Below, in pieces: positions 40,219 to 50,134 of a DNA stretch of 64,000 nucleotides. Position numbers and translations under genes: made by a program. The stretch lies in contig NZ_AP019649.1 in the NCBI RefSeq assembly GCF_009938165.1, positions 620,001-684,000 of the forward strand, in the 5' to 3' direction. Positions within the stretch are counted from its first letter, which is position 1. The number at the start of each line of letters is the position of its first letter. Below the pieces are notes generated by a model. It did not search any database and had not been told where the DNA came from. It saw nothing but the letters and a program-made list of their open reading frames with translations. This stretch comes from Vibrio taketomensis (GTDB taxonomy: Bacteria; Pseudomonadota; Gammaproteobacteria; Enterobacterales; Vibrionaceae).

Positions 40219-42288
40219 TCTTTTTCTTAGCTTGTTTTTCTACATTTTTAAGATAGTCGTAAATAGCTAATTGTGAACGAACTTTTTTGCGGTTCCCGCG
40301 AGCGACGTAGCGATTACTCATTTCTTTATCGATGGCGCGAGCTTTTACCGTATCGATAAAGTGAATATCGAGGATATCGATAATCCGTTGTTTGAGGCGA
40401 GGATCACGCACTGGAGCACCGACTTCAATTCGATGATCAATGTTACGCGTCATCCAGTCGGCAGAGGAAATATACACTTGTGGATCGCCATCATTGTGAG
40501 TGATCAGTACTCGTGGATGTTCTAAAAAGCGGTCGACAATGCTGATGATCTTAATGTTATCGCTAATGCCCTCAACGCCCGGCACCAACGCGCACATACC
40601 ACGAATAACCATACGAATATCGACCCCAAAGGTGCTGGCACCATAGAGCTTATTAATAAGCCCTTTGTCGACCAGGTTATTGACCTTAAGAGTGATGTTC
40701 GCCTTTTTACCCAGCTTGGCATTAGCAATTTCATTGTCGATTAAACGATATAGCTGACTGCGAGAATTACGTGGTGAGACGATCAAATGATTAAATTTCA
40801 CTGGGCGATAAGGGTTTTCGATATAACCAAATACACTGCGCACTTCATTTGCAATTTCAGGGTCGGCGGTAAGAAGTGAAAATCAGTATAGACGCGAGCG
40901 GTTTTTTCATGGAAGTTGCCAGTGCCAATGTGGGCATAGCGGACAATTTCTTCACCTTCACGGCGGTTAATCAAGAGCAATTTTGAGTGAATTTTTAACC
41001 CAGGAGTGCCGAAGATGACTTGAACGCCAGCTTCAGTCAGTACGCGTGCCCATTCTATATTCGCCTCTTCGTCAAAGCGGGCTTGCAACTCAACCACTAC
41101 CGTGACTTTTTTACCATTGTGTACGGCATCAATTAGTGAGTTCATTAAGCGCGAGTCTTTCGCGACGCGATAGATATTGATTTTGATACTCAGTACTTTT
41201 GGGTCAAAGGACGCTTGACGCACCAATTCGGTAATGTGCTCAAAGGTGTGGTACGGATAGTAGAGCAAAATATCTTGATTTTTGATGGCCTCAAAACTGT
41301 TGGCAAAGCCATCGAAATCCGCGCTACGCATTGGTGGCAGAGATTTGTTCTCTAAGTAGTCACGGCCGACATTAGGAAAGGCGATAAAATCTTTAAAATT
41401 GTGATAACGCGAGCCAGGGATCAAACTATCGTAGTTAGAGATACCGAGTTTATTGCACAGAAAATGCAGCATTTCTTCTGGCATATCTCGCTCATATACA
41501 AAGCGTACCGGCATCGCCGTTAAACGTTGACTAACACCTTCAGACATTTGCTCTAAGAGACTGTATTCCACCTCGCGGCTAAGATCGTACTCGGCATCAC
41601 GTGTCATCTTCATTGCGTAGCCATTGATTTGGTCATACTCAAAAAAGCCATGAAACAGGTCATCGAGACAGTAGCGAATAATATTATCGAGTAAAATAAT
41701 CGTTTTACGTCGTTTGCCTTTTTGCTCAGGCACCATCACAAAGCGTGGCAAATGATTGGTGGGTATTTCTAACAATACGTATTGTGGCTTTTGCTCTTCC
41801 TGAATCAGTTCGACCGCGATATAGGCGTATTCGTCTTTGAGAAAGTGCAGTAAATCCATGTCTTCCGTTAGCAGTAACGGAGCCATATGTGGCAGAACTT
41901 GGCGCTTGAAGTATTTTTGAATCCAGCTTTTTTGCGCATCACTCAATTGGTGTTCATTGACGAGGAAAATGCTGCGACGCGCCATTTCGCGGATGAGTTC
42001 TTGGTAGAGATCATCAAAGCGCTCATTGAGTTTTAGCGCTTTGGATTGCATCTTGCTTAGCAAATGTTTGGAGTTGTCGTTGCCACCTCGTTCTTGATTG
42101 ATCAGGATACGACGTTTGACGTCAGCAAAGCGGACTTTGTAGAACTCATCAAGATTATTGGAAAAAATACCCAGAAAGCGGACGCGCTCAATCAGAGGCA
42201 CAGACTTATCGGCTGCCTCTTGCAACACGCGTTCGTTGAACGATAGCCAACTGAGTTCTTTCTCAATGTATAGTTTTTCTGAGCTCAT
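40205..42288 (-). pseudogene. ppk: Polyphosphate kinase 1 (frameshifted in this sequence)
   Basis: Ppk makes polyphosphate from ATP. The first open piece begins [22 protein letters not shown] at 42288 and ends soon after [18 protein letters not shown]. The remainder (from about 40843 to 40205), in another frame, carries [25 protein letters not shown] and the [19 protein letters not shown] domain. Adding one T to the T run (AAAA at 40879-40882 on the plus strand) joins them as [18 protein letters not shown] and gives 694 residues, the normal length. The break falls after the catalytic His of IHSK but before the second catalytic domain, so the product as read would be inactive. Sequencing error is likely. 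Confidence 0.93.
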
Positions 42289-42453
42289 CCTTGTGTCCTT
42301 TCCCTTGCACTCCAAAAGTATAGGTTAGCTAAAGGAAAATAAGGCATTTTGGTTACGATTTTATTTCAATTGATATGCGCTTATTTTATAATAATAAATG
42401 TGCAGAGAAATTTCATCTAATATAAATGATTAGATTCAGTTGTTTATCAAAAT

Positions 42454-42471
42454 CTGTAATATAATTGTCAT
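42454..42471 (+). promoter_or_regulatory. Pho box in the ppk-pstC intergenic region
   Basis: CTGTAAT-ATAA-TTGTCAT is a direct repeat of two 7-bp half-sites with the 11-bp period of PhoB boxes. It reads toward pstC, 267 bp upstream of its start, and lies 166 bp from the divergent ppk, so it may serve both. The remainder of the 449-bp gap has no gene; weaker half-sites could not be confirmed. Confidence 0.65.
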
Positions 42472-42737
42472 TAAAGTGAAATAGGATACTCTTGGCAGAG
42501 TTAAAATCTTCAGTGATTGAAGCTTGAATTCACTCCTATGGGCAGTTTTTCGATCTCTTCTTTTGTGACAAATGTAATCGATTTTGTCTTAACGCTTTTT
42601 TCCTCTAAGAAAAGTGGTTTTCTTGCCCAAATTCAAGTCTTACATCGATAAATTGCTTGGAAAAGCGATAGTATATATCTAAGCACCTTAAGGTGATTTA
42701 GGTATAGATAAACACATCAATTCAGAGAATAGGGTAG

Positions 42738-44924
42738 ATGGCTGCAGCCGATTTTTCATTAAAGGAAAAAGACAGAAAACGACTAGTCAAAGACCGCATT
42801 GTTAAATGGGCGGTGACCGCTGGTGGTGTCGGTGTGCTTGCGGCGTTAATTTTGATCTTCGTCTACCTTGCGACCATGGTATTGCCGCTATTCTCGGATG
42901 CCAAATTAACCCCAAATATTGCTCAGCAAACAATTACTACCCCTGAACCGATTGCCGCTGGTATTGATGACTACGGCGAACATGCCTATGTGATCTCCAA
43001 GCAGGGTCAAGTGGATTTCTGGTCACTTGATACACCAAAAAATGAACCTAAGTTAAGCATCGATTTCGATCAGCGTTTTAGTTTGTTTGCCGCCATGCCA
43101 AGTGCCGATGATTGGTACGCTTTTGCAACACGCAAAGGGCAGATTACGTTATTTCAGCCGGACATGACCAGTGTGGTGGAAAATGGTCGACGAGTGCTTA
43201 CCCCTGATATTAATCGAGTTAACACTGATATTGATCTGTCCTTTAGTGGTGTTCAGGTCGATATGTTTGCGTTCGCACTCAGTAACCAAACAGTATTCGC
43301 TGGCTATTACGATGATCAACGCGTACGTGTGCGTTGGCAAGATAGCCAACATAATGAGCACAGTTTCGTTTTTGAACAAACGATGCCACGTCCGAATCAA
43401 TTGCTGCTTACGCCTGATGGAAAAACTATCTACATTCGCCATGGTTCCGAGTTAGTTGTCGCTGTTCAACAAGCCGAGCGTTTTATCGTGCGTGAGGTGG
43501 TTGACTTGAGTAAAGGCGAGCCACATGCAGCCGTGAAAAATATTGATTTATTATCCGGTGCTTCGTCGCTTCTGATTACTCACAATGATGGCTTAGTGAC
43601 GCAGTGGTTTGATGTGCTTAAAAACGGCAAACGTAGTCTGACATTTATTCGCGATTTTAACCTTGCTCCGGAACTGCAATACCTACTGCCAGATTCTTAT
43701 CGCAAAGGTTTTTATAGTTTCTACGTCAATGGCATGGTGCAGAGTCACTACACCACCAGTGAAAAACTAGTGATATTCGAGCGTGCTTACAGCAAAGTGC
43801 CTCAACTGGTGGCGATGTCAGATAATGAACAATATCTAATTGCACTCTCTGGGGAGCGTTTGAGCGTGGCGCATCTTGATAACCCATATCCAGAAGTGTC
43901 ATTGTCTTCGTTATGGCAAAAGGTATGGTACGAAAGTTACCCAGAGCCTGTTTATGTCTGGCAAAGTACCTCAGCGAGTGATGAGTTTGAGCCTAAATTT
44001 AGCTTAGTACCAATAGCGTTTGGTACGCTCAAAGCCGCTGCGTTTGCAATGTTGTTTGCGGTGCCTATTGCGGTGTTTGGTGCCATCTATACCGCGTATT
44101 TTATGTCGCCTAAGATGCGCCGTTTTGTTAAGCCGTCGATTGAATTGATGGAAGCGCTGCCGACCGTGATCATTGGCTTTTTAGCAGGGTTGTGGTTTGC
44201 GCCAATTGTTGAAACACATTTGACCGCAGTGGTGGTGCTAATGTTGTTTTTGCCACTGGCGATCGTGTTAGTGGCGATCGGGTGGCATAGCTTGCCAATT
44301 CGCTGGACTCGCAAGCTGCCGAATGGTTGGCATGCATTAATATTAATGCCATGTTTGGCGTTAATGGCGGTGTTTATTTTAAGTCAGAGCAATGCGATTG
44401 AAGCATGGCTATTTGCTGGCGATGTACGAATTTATCTAGCGAATGTTGGGATTGATTTTGACCAACGCAACGCTTTAGTGGTGGGTTTTGCCATGGGGTT
44501 TGCGGTGATCCCGACCATCTTTACTATTGCCGAAGATGCAATTTTTTCGGTGCCGAAACACCTTTCAGATGGCTCATTGGCACTTGGAGCGACGCCTTGG
44601 CAGACACTGATTCATGTCGTGTTGCTTACTGCAAGTCCAGGTATTTTTTCCGCGATAATGATGGGGCTTGGTCGAGCAGTGGGTGAGACCATGATTGTGT
44701 TAATGGCGACCGGTAATACCCCGATTCTCGATTGGAATATTCTCGAAGGGATGCGCACTTTATCAGCGACGATTGCGGTGGAAATGCCGGAATCTGAAGT
44801 AGGCAGCTCTCATTATCGAATTTTGTTCTTAGCCGCCCTCATTTTGTTGGTGTTTACCTTTGCGGTGAACTCAGTGGCTGAATGGGTTCGTCAGCGTTTA
44901 CGCGAAAAATATCGCGCTTTGTAA
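42738..44924 (+). CDS. pstC: Phosphate ABC transporter permease PstC, extended form
   Basis: PstC is one of two permease subunits for high-affinity phosphate uptake. At 728 residues it is more than twice the usual length of about 320. A transmembrane helix near 25-51 is followed by roughly 370 periplasmic residues with repeating strand patterns (YVISKQGQVDFWSL, FATRKGQITLFQP), suggestive of a beta-propeller. The normal permease domain follows (from about 425) with the EAA-type loop [14 protein letters not shown] and GRAVGETM. It is the first gene of pstC-pstA-pstB-phoU. Confidence 0.9.
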   Translation: MAAADFSLKEKDRKRLVKDRIVKWAVTAGGVGVLAALILIFVYLATMVLPLFSDAKLTPNIAQQTITTPEPIAAGIDDYGEHAYVISKQGQVDFWSLDTPKNEPKLSIDFDQRFSLFAAMPSADDWYAFATRKGQITLFQPDMTSVVENGRRVLTPDINRVNTDIDLSFSGVQVDMFAFALSNQTVFAGYYDDQRVRVRWQDSQHNEHSFVFEQTMPRPNQLLLTPDGKTIYIRHGSELVVAVQQAERFIVREVVDLSKGEPHAAVKNIDLLSGASSLLITHNDGLVTQWFDVLKNGKRSLTFIRDFNLAPELQYLLPDSYRKGFYSFYVNGMVQSHYTTSEKLVIFERAYSKVPQLVAMSDNEQYLIALSGERLSVAHLDNPYPEVSLSSLWQKVWYESYPEPVYVWQSTSASDEFEPKFSLVPIAFGTLKAAAFAMLFAVPIAVFGAIYTAYFMSPKMRRFVKPSIELMEALPTVIIGFLAGLWFAPIVETHLTAVVVLMLFLPLAIVLVAIGWHSLPIRWTRKLPNGWHALILMPCLALMAVFILSQSNAIEAWLFAGDVRIYLANVGIDFDQRNALVVGFAMGFAVIPTIFTIAEDAIFSVPKHLSDGSLALGATPWQTLIHVVLLTASPGIFSAIMMGLGRAVGETMIVLMATGNTPILDWNILEGMRTLSATIAVEMPESEVGSSHYRILFLAALILLVFTFAVNSVAEWVRQRLREKYRAL

Positions 44925-44947
44925 TTTGATCAATAGGATACACATCA

Positions 44948-46594
44948 GTGTTTAAGTGGCTAAAGTCAGGAGCACCTTGGATATGGTTAACCGGTGGAGC
45001 GGTCAGCATTAGTTTGCTGTCGGTGCTTGGTTTGCTGCTGCTTATTGGTTGGAAAGGGTTATCTTATTTTTGGCCCGCACCGCTCTACCAGTGGACTAAA
45101 AATGATGGCGATATTCTGATAGGTCAGTTGTATGGCGAACAATCAGTATCGGTTGACTATCTGCATCAGTTAGAAATTAAATTGCCGCCTTCGGCTCAGG
45201 ACAAAACTCAGATTGAGCGTCTCAATATCAAAGTGGCCAATCGTGAACTTTATCCTGCCGATTTCATCTCAATTTTAGACGTTGATATTGAGAGTCGTAC
45301 TGAACCTAAAGATTGGGCAGTGATTGAACGTACTCGCAGTGGTGACTTTTATGGTAAGCCCATTGCCTATCGTGATCCTGAAGGAAGAGAGCATAGCGAC
45401 TTTGCACCACGTCTTAGTGAGGCCATGATTGTTAGTGACGTTGTGCGTGAAGAAATTCAACGAGTGATTGCTCAAGAAGTGAAAGCCATTACTTCGCACG
45501 CGAGTCAATTACGCTTAGAAAAGCGCAAGCGTGAGCTCAACAACCAACTCGATGAAGATTATGTGGGGCGCTATAACGCTCAATCGCAACAGTTTAGTCA
45601 GCAATTGTCATTGGCAGAGGCCAAGCTTGATGATCTGCGAGGTGAACTGACCGATCAGGGCTTAGTGGTTGAGGATATGACCGGTCAACGCGTGTTTTTA
45701 CCGCTGAGTCATATCCTTGATATCTGGTTCCCTAATCAAATGAGCTTGACGGATAAAGGCTTACATTGGTTCAAACAAGCGTGGAAGTTCTTGTCGGAGA
45801 ATCCTCGAGAATCCAACTCGGAAGGCGGAGTGTTCCCAGCGATGTTTGGCACCGTACTTTTGGTGTTGATCATGTCGGTGATCGTGATGCCTCTTGGGGT
45901 GATTGCGGCAATCTATATTCATGAATATGCCAAGAACAACCTCTTTACGCGTATTATTCGCGTCGCCGTAATTAACCTTGCGGGTGTACCTTCGATTGTG
46001 TACGGGGTGTTTGGTCTAGGCTTTTTTGTTTATACCCTTGGCGCATCTATCGATAATATTTTTTACGCCGATCAACTGCCAACGCCAACCTTCGGTACAC
46101 CGGGTTTATTGTGGTCAGCACTGACGCTTGCGGTATTGACCTTGCCGGTGGTTATTGTGGCGACAGAAGAAGGTTTGTCACGCATTCCTGTATCTGTTCG
46201 TCATGGTTCACTCGCGTTAGGAGCAACGCAATTTGAGACCATGTGGCGTATCGTTCTACCGATGGCGAGCCCAGCAATTATTACTGGTCTTATCCTTGCG
46301 GTTGCTCGAGCGGCGGGAGAGGTGGCCCCCCTAATGTTAGTTGGGGCAGTAAAATTGGCATCTAGCTTACCAGTCGATGGCCAGTTCCCTTACTTGCATC
46401 TTGAGCGTAAATTTATGCATTTGGGTTTCCATATCTATGATGTTGGTTTTCAAACCACTAATATCGAAAGTGCTCGACCTTTGGTCTACGCTACCTCATT
46501 CTTATTGGTAACCGTGATAGTTGGACTTAACTTAACCGCGATCAGTATTCGTAATAATCTGCGCGAGAAATACCGAACCTTAGGACAAGATTAA
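44948..46594 (+). CDS. pstA: Phosphate ABC transporter permease PstA, extended form
   Basis: The second phosphate permease subunit, 548 residues against about 290 in E. coli. After a first helix (about 13-40) comes a periplasmic insert of about 250 residues, with a charged, heptad-like stretch (about 186-238, [14 protein letters not shown] and [17 protein letters not shown]) that probably forms a coiled coil. The permease domain then follows, with [20 protein letters not shown] and [14 protein letters not shown] start 23 bp after pstC. The matching extensions in PstC and PstA suggest a shared periplasmic assembly. Confidence 0.9.
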   Translation: MFKWLKSGAPWIWLTGGAVSISLLSVLGLLLLIGWKGLSYFWPAPLYQWTKNDGDILIGQLYGEQSVSVDYLHQLEIKLPPSAQDKTQIERLNIKVANRELYPADFISILDVDIESRTEPKDWAVIERTRSGDFYGKPIAYRDPEGREHSDFAPRLSEAMIVSDVVREEIQRVIAQEVKAITSHASQLRLEKRKRELNNQLDEDYVGRYNAQSQQFSQQLSLAEAKLDDLRGELTDQGLVVEDMTGQRVFLPLSHILDIWFPNQMSLTDKGLHWFKQAWKFLSENPRESNSEGGVFPAMFGTVLLVLIMSVIVMPLGVIAAIYIHEYAKNNLFTRIIRVAVINLAGVPSIVYGVFGLGFFVYTLGASIDNIFYADQLPTPTFGTPGLLWSALTLAVLTLPVVIVATEEGLSRIPVSVRHGSLALGATQFETMWRIVLPMASPAIITGLILAVARAAGEVAPLMLVGAVKLASSLPVDGQFPYLHLERKFMHLGFHIYDVGFQTTNIESARPLVYATSFLLVTVIVGLNLTAISIRNNLREKYRTLGQD

Positions 46595-46596
46595 GC

Positions 46597-47415
46597 ATGT
46601 TTTCAGTCAATCAAACATTGGGCTATCAGGCTCCGTTAGATGTAAACAACCTCAGTGATGAGCAAACCGCGATCACGATTGAGGGGCTCAATCTGTTTTA
46701 CCAAAATAGCCAAGCGCTCACCGATATTTCAATGCGGATTCCCAAAGGGCAAGTGACGGCATTTATCGGCCCGTCAGGGTGTGGTAAATCGACGTTATTG
46801 CGCTGTATTAACCGTATGAATGACCTCGTTGAAGGATGTCGAGTCACGGGTGAAGTGAAGCTGCATGGTCGAAATGTCTATAACCCTGATGTTGATGTCG
46901 CGACTTTGCGTCGCCGAGTCGGTATGGTATTCCAACGTCCTAATCCATTCCCTAAATCGATTTATGAAAATGTGGTTTATGGTTTGCGCTTGCAAGGGGT
47001 TAAAAATAGCCGTCAGCTTGATGATGCGGTAGAAGAGTCTTTGCGCGCGGCTGCGCTTTGGGATGAAGTGAAGCATCGATTACACGAAAATGCGTTTGGT
47101 TTGTCTGGCGGCCAGCAGCAACGTTTAGTGATAGCAAGGGCGATTGCGATTGAGCCAGAAGTTCTGTTGCTGGATGAGCCGACCTCAGCACTCGACCCAA
47201 TTTCCACTCTAACGATTGAAGAGTTGATTAACGATCTTAAAACCAAATATACCGTGGTGATCGTGACTCACAACATGCAGCAAGCGGCGCGTGTTAGTGA
47301 TCATACGGCGTTTATTCATATGGGGAAATTGATCGAGTACTCAGATACAGACTCTATTTTTACTTCCCCATTGAAAACTAAAACGGAAGACTATATTACT
47401 GGACGATACGGCTAG
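46597..47415 (+). CDS. pstB: Phosphate ABC transporter ATP-binding protein PstB
   Basis: The ATPase of the phosphate importer, 272 residues. Walker A is GPSGCGKST, the signature is LSGGQQQR, Walker B is [14 protein letters not shown], and the H-loop is VTHNMQQ. It lies 2 bp after pstA, so translation is coupled. An N-terminal extension of about 25 residues precedes the ABC domain. Confidence 0.95.
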   Translation: MFSVNQTLGYQAPLDVNNLSDEQTAITIEGLNLFYQNSQALTDISMRIPKGQVTAFIGPSGCGKSTLLRCINRMNDLVEGCRVTGEVKLHGRNVYNPDVDVATLRRRVGMVFQRPNPFPKSIYENVVYGLRLQGVKNSRQLDDAVEESLRAAALWDEVKHRLHENAFGLSGGQQQRLVIARAIAIEPEVLLLDEPTSALDPISTLTIEELINDLKTKYTVVIVTHNMQQAARVSDHTAFIHMGKLIEYSDTDSIFTSPLKTKTEDYITGRYG

Positions 47416-47498
47416 AGCCCTTTCCATAGCAGTAATTGCTGCTATATTGAGGTATAGCTCATTTTTATCTCTATCCTTAAGGGAGTGACACCTTTTCC

Positions 47499-48197
47499 AT
47501 GAACTTTGGACGCCACATTTCCGGCCAATTTAATGTCGAACTAGAGTCGATTCGTACCCACGTACTTACCATGGGCGGTTTGGTTGAGCAGCAGCTCTCT
47601 TTTGCTATGCAAGCACTGCATAAAGAGGATGCTGAGTTGGCGCAAAAGGTGGTACGTGATGACCACAAAGTTAACGCGATGGAAGTCTCGATTGATGAGG
47701 CGTGTACTCGCATCATTGCCAAGCGTCAGCCAACAGCGAAAGATTTACGCTTAATTATGGCCATCATCAAAACTATTACCGATCTAGAGCGTATCGGTGA
47801 TGTCGCGACGCGTATTGCGCATGTCGCGATTGAAAATCCAGCCGATAAAAGTAAGCAATTTAATGTTTCGCTTGAACCCTTGTGTCGTCAAGCCGTCAGT
47901 ATGCTGCATCAAGTATTGGATGCCTTTGCACGTATGGATGTGGATGCTGCCGCTGCCGTTTATAAGATGGATGATCGCCTCGATGCCGAATATGAAGCGG
48001 TGATTCGTCAACTGATGACTTACATGATGGAAGACCCCAAAAATATTCCGCAAATTTTGCAAGTGATGTGGTCTGCGCGCGCGATCGAGCGAGTTGGTGA
48101 TCGTTGCCAAAACATCTGCGAATACATCATTTACTTTGTGAAAGGGAAAGATGTGAGACATTTAGGTGAACAAAGCATTGATGATGCACTGCGTTAA
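47499..48197 (+). CDS. phoU: Phosphate signalling protein PhoU
   Basis: PhoU links the PstSCAB importer to PhoR and holds the Pho regulon off when phosphate is plentiful. The 232-residue helical product has the duplicated three-helix PhoU domain and metal-binding (E/D)xxxD motifs such as [15 protein letters not shown] and [17 protein letters not shown]. It ends the pst operon, and its stop overlaps the 3' end of the convergent gene by 4 bp. Confidence 0.95.
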   Translation: MNFGRHISGQFNVELESIRTHVLTMGGLVEQQLSFAMQALHKEDAELAQKVVRDDHKVNAMEVSIDEACTRIIAKRQPTAKDLRLIMAIIKTITDLERIGDVATRIAHVAIENPADKSKQFNVSLEPLCRQAVSMLHQVLDAFARMDVDAAAAVYKMDDRLDAEYEAVIRQLMTYMMEDPKNIPQILQVMWSARAIERVGDRCQNICEYIIYFVKGKDVRHLGEQSIDDALR

Positions 48198-48694
48198 AAA
48201 CGCAGCACGATACCAGTATTGAAAGTCGTCGAAACAGGGCTGCTTAGGTAGGCCTTATTTTTACTGATAAAGTTCAAGTCCATTCCTGCTCTAAAACCCA
48301 AGTTGTCATTGATATCGAGTACCCAAGCAAAAGCAGTGCTAACTCCTTTTGCTTGGCGATACTGAGTATCAAAAATAGTCCTTGAGCCTTCATAATCGAC
48401 CATACCTATTTCGAGTTGAACACCAAGCATTGGCGTTGACGGCAAATTATATTGCCCACCAATTCGATAGGTTTTTAATCTGTCATGATCAGTTAAAAAT
48501 TCAGCGGATAAATGACTGTAGCTTAAGTAAAGCGCATCTAAACCGAAAGTATCGGTGACCCCAAACTGTATACCACCTCCAGAAATACCTGAGCCCCAAT
48601 ATGGTCCTAACCGCGCCTCCGGTGAGAGGTGAATGCCATTAGCAAAGGCATGGGAACTGGCTGAAACGAGTAAAAACAGTATTATTTTTCGCAT
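48194..48694 (-). CDS. Small outer-membrane beta-barrel-like protein
   Basis: A 166-residue protein with a signal peptide ([18 protein letters not shown], cleavage about residue 18). Alternating hydrophobic strands and a C-terminal phenylalanine (TGIVLRF) are typical of outer-membrane barrels. The start at 48694 has GGGAG 7 nt upstream. I do not recognise the family. It follows a second barrel-like gene by 25 bp on the same strand and may be co-transcribed with it. Confidence 0.7.
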   Translation of the reverse strand: MRKIILFLLVSASSHAFANGIHLSPEARLGPYWGSGISGGGIQFGVTDTFGLDALYLSYSHLSAEFLTDHDRLKTYRIGGQYNLPSTPMLGVQLEIGMVDYEGSRTIFDTQYRQAKGVSTAFAWVLDINDNLGFRAGMDLNFISKNKAYLSSPVSTTFNTGIVLRF

Positions 48695-48718
48695 TATGTC
48701 TCCCAAATGAATCGTTGA

Positions 48719-49393
48719 TTAAAATGAGATGGCAGCTCCAACGCTCCAGCTAAGATCTGAATCTTGCATGTCGTAATAGCGGCCATTTGGGCTAAAAAGA
48801 CTCACTTTGACATATGGGTACAAGCACCAAATGGGCTTCATAGTGCCGATCGACAGTTCCCACTCATTGGCATGTCCTTGGTTAAAATCGATCATGTCTG
48901 ATTCATCGGTTGCGTAGTGGTGTTCGTAGCGACCTGCGAGATAAATATGGCGATAGTATTTGGCGGCGCCCAGATAAACCGAGTACTGATTCGCGTCATC
49001 AACGGTTAGCCAAGTGAAGCCATTGCGAATACGCTCTGCGGTCACGCCTGCTTTAAGTGAAAAATCACTAAAATAGCGGGTCATAGAGAGATCAATTAGA
49101 TGGCTTTTGGTTTTTACACCATCAATCTCGGCAATTTCGCTCATTAGCCAATCGTCATAGAGTCCATACTCGTAGTAGGCATTAATACTGAGATTGGGTG
49201 TTAAGAAGGTGCTGTATCCCACGCCAACCCCGAGCCAGTCATCGGTATCCGCTCCAATAGACAGATAGATCTCATCCGTGACAGAGGCCGAGATATTGAT
49301 TTCAGAGACATCCTTTTCAATTGAAAGATTGATACCTGCCGTAGCAGTAGAGCAGGTCATCATGACGCTACAAACAATTGAAATGTTTTTCAT
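48719..49393 (-). CDS. Putative outer-membrane beta-barrel protein
   Basis: A 224-residue protein with a signal peptide (about 1-19, MKNISIVCSVMMTCSTATA). It has a repeating amphipathic strand pattern (IYLSIGADTDDWLGVGVGYST, LAGRYEHHYATDE) and ends in aromatic F (WSVGAAISF), which fits an outer-membrane barrel. The sequence is acidic in presumed loops. No family recognised. It lies between a lipoprotein gene and the small barrel gene, all on the minus strand, and the three could form a surface-protein cluster. Confidence 0.7.
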   Translation of the reverse strand: MKNISIVCSVMMTCSTATAGINLSIEKDVSEINISASVTDEIYLSIGADTDDWLGVGVGYSTFLTPNLSINAYYEYGLYDDWLMSEIAEIDGVKTKSHLIDLSMTRYFSDFSLKAGVTAERIRNGFTWLTVDDANQYSVYLGAAKYYRHIYLAGRYEHHYATDESDMIDFNQGHANEWELSIGTMKPIWCLYPYVKVSLFSPNGRYYDMQDSDLSWSVGAAISF

Positions 49394-49407
49394 CGAGTTA
49401 CCTTAAA

Positions 49408-49435
49408 TAGGCTCCCATAAAATGAGAGCCTTTTT
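49408..49435. terminator. Hairpin between the lipoprotein and barrel genes
   Basis: AGGCTC...GAGCCT with inner CAT/ATG pairing lies directly after the lipoprotein stop. The better T run is on the plus strand, so its efficiency for the minus-strand gene is uncertain. Confidence 0.45.
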
Positions 49436-49440
49436 ATGGG

Positions 49441-50061
49441 TTATTTATTTAGGTGTTGGCGAATGTTGTTGCGAATCGCATCACGGTCGATGTGGGTTTG
49501 TGGTTTTTCCATAAAGGTGTTGATCCCGCCTTGCACGGTGTCACCACCAATATAGAATCCACCTTCTTTTGAGAATACAAAGTAACCACCTTCGTACTCA
49601 CCAGATTTAATGCGACGTACGGTATATTCGTTGCCATCGCTGTCTTGGACGGTAAATTCGTTATCACGCCATTCTTGTTTGGTAATGGTGTATTGATTGC
49701 CATCTATGTCGATGATGCTATCACCATTGATGGTGTAGCTCGTTTCAGGGCCGCCCCAAGTGGGTTGATCTTCCGGTGCATGCCAAGTTGGCGGTAAACG
49801 ATCGGGTGTATTGCCATCATCGGTTGGGCCACTCCACATAGGAGGATTACGATCTGGAGTATTAACCGTATCTTCCGGTCCGCCCCAAATTGGCGGTAAA
49901 CGTTCAGGCGTGTTCACGGCATCTTCAGGTTCATGCCATGTGGGTGGTAAGCGATCAGGGGTAGCCTCAGTGTCTGCGGGATGTCGATCGTTATTCGATG
50001 ATGAACAACCCATCAAAACCAGTGAACTGAGCAGAGTCGTGGTAAAAAGTGCTTTTTTCAT
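49441..50061 (-). CDS. Lipoprotein with 17-residue proline/tryptophan tandem repeats
   Basis: A 206-residue protein with a lipoprotein signal ending SLVLMGC (C19). Residues 34-99 are four repeats of about 17 residues with consensus TPDRLPPxWxxPEDxxN, plus a short fifth remnant to about residue 106. The C-terminal part (about 107-206) is a different domain with two similar strand units, IDIDGNQYTITKQEW and VQDSDGNEYTVRRIKSG, then KEGGFYIGGDTVQGG. I do not recognise a family. The proline-rich repeats may form an extended stalk from the outer membrane. The start at 50061 is set by the signal peptide. The repeats could vary in number among strains. Confidence 0.75.
   Translation of the reverse strand: MKKALFTTTLLSSLVLMGCSSSNNDRHPADTEATPDRLPPTWHEPEDAVNTPERLPPIWGGPEDTVNTPDRNPPMWSGPTDDGNTPDRLPPTWHAPEDQPTWGGPETSYTINGDSIIDIDGNQYTITKQEWRDNEFTVQDSDGNEYTVRRIKSGEYEGGYFVFSKEGGFYIGGDTVQGGINTFMEKPQTHIDRDAIRNNIRQHLNK
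49744..49962 (-). repeat. 51-bp tandem coding repeats in the lipoprotein gene
   Basis: Four in-frame 51-bp units and part of a fifth encode TPDRLPP-type repeats. The units differ at several positions, so they are not a recent expansion. Confidence 0.8.
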
Positions 50062-50134
50062 AATCAAACCTAAAGTCATTGAAAACCTGCGACTATGGTA
50101 TTGATAAGAGATAGTTGACACTAATGGCTATTGA

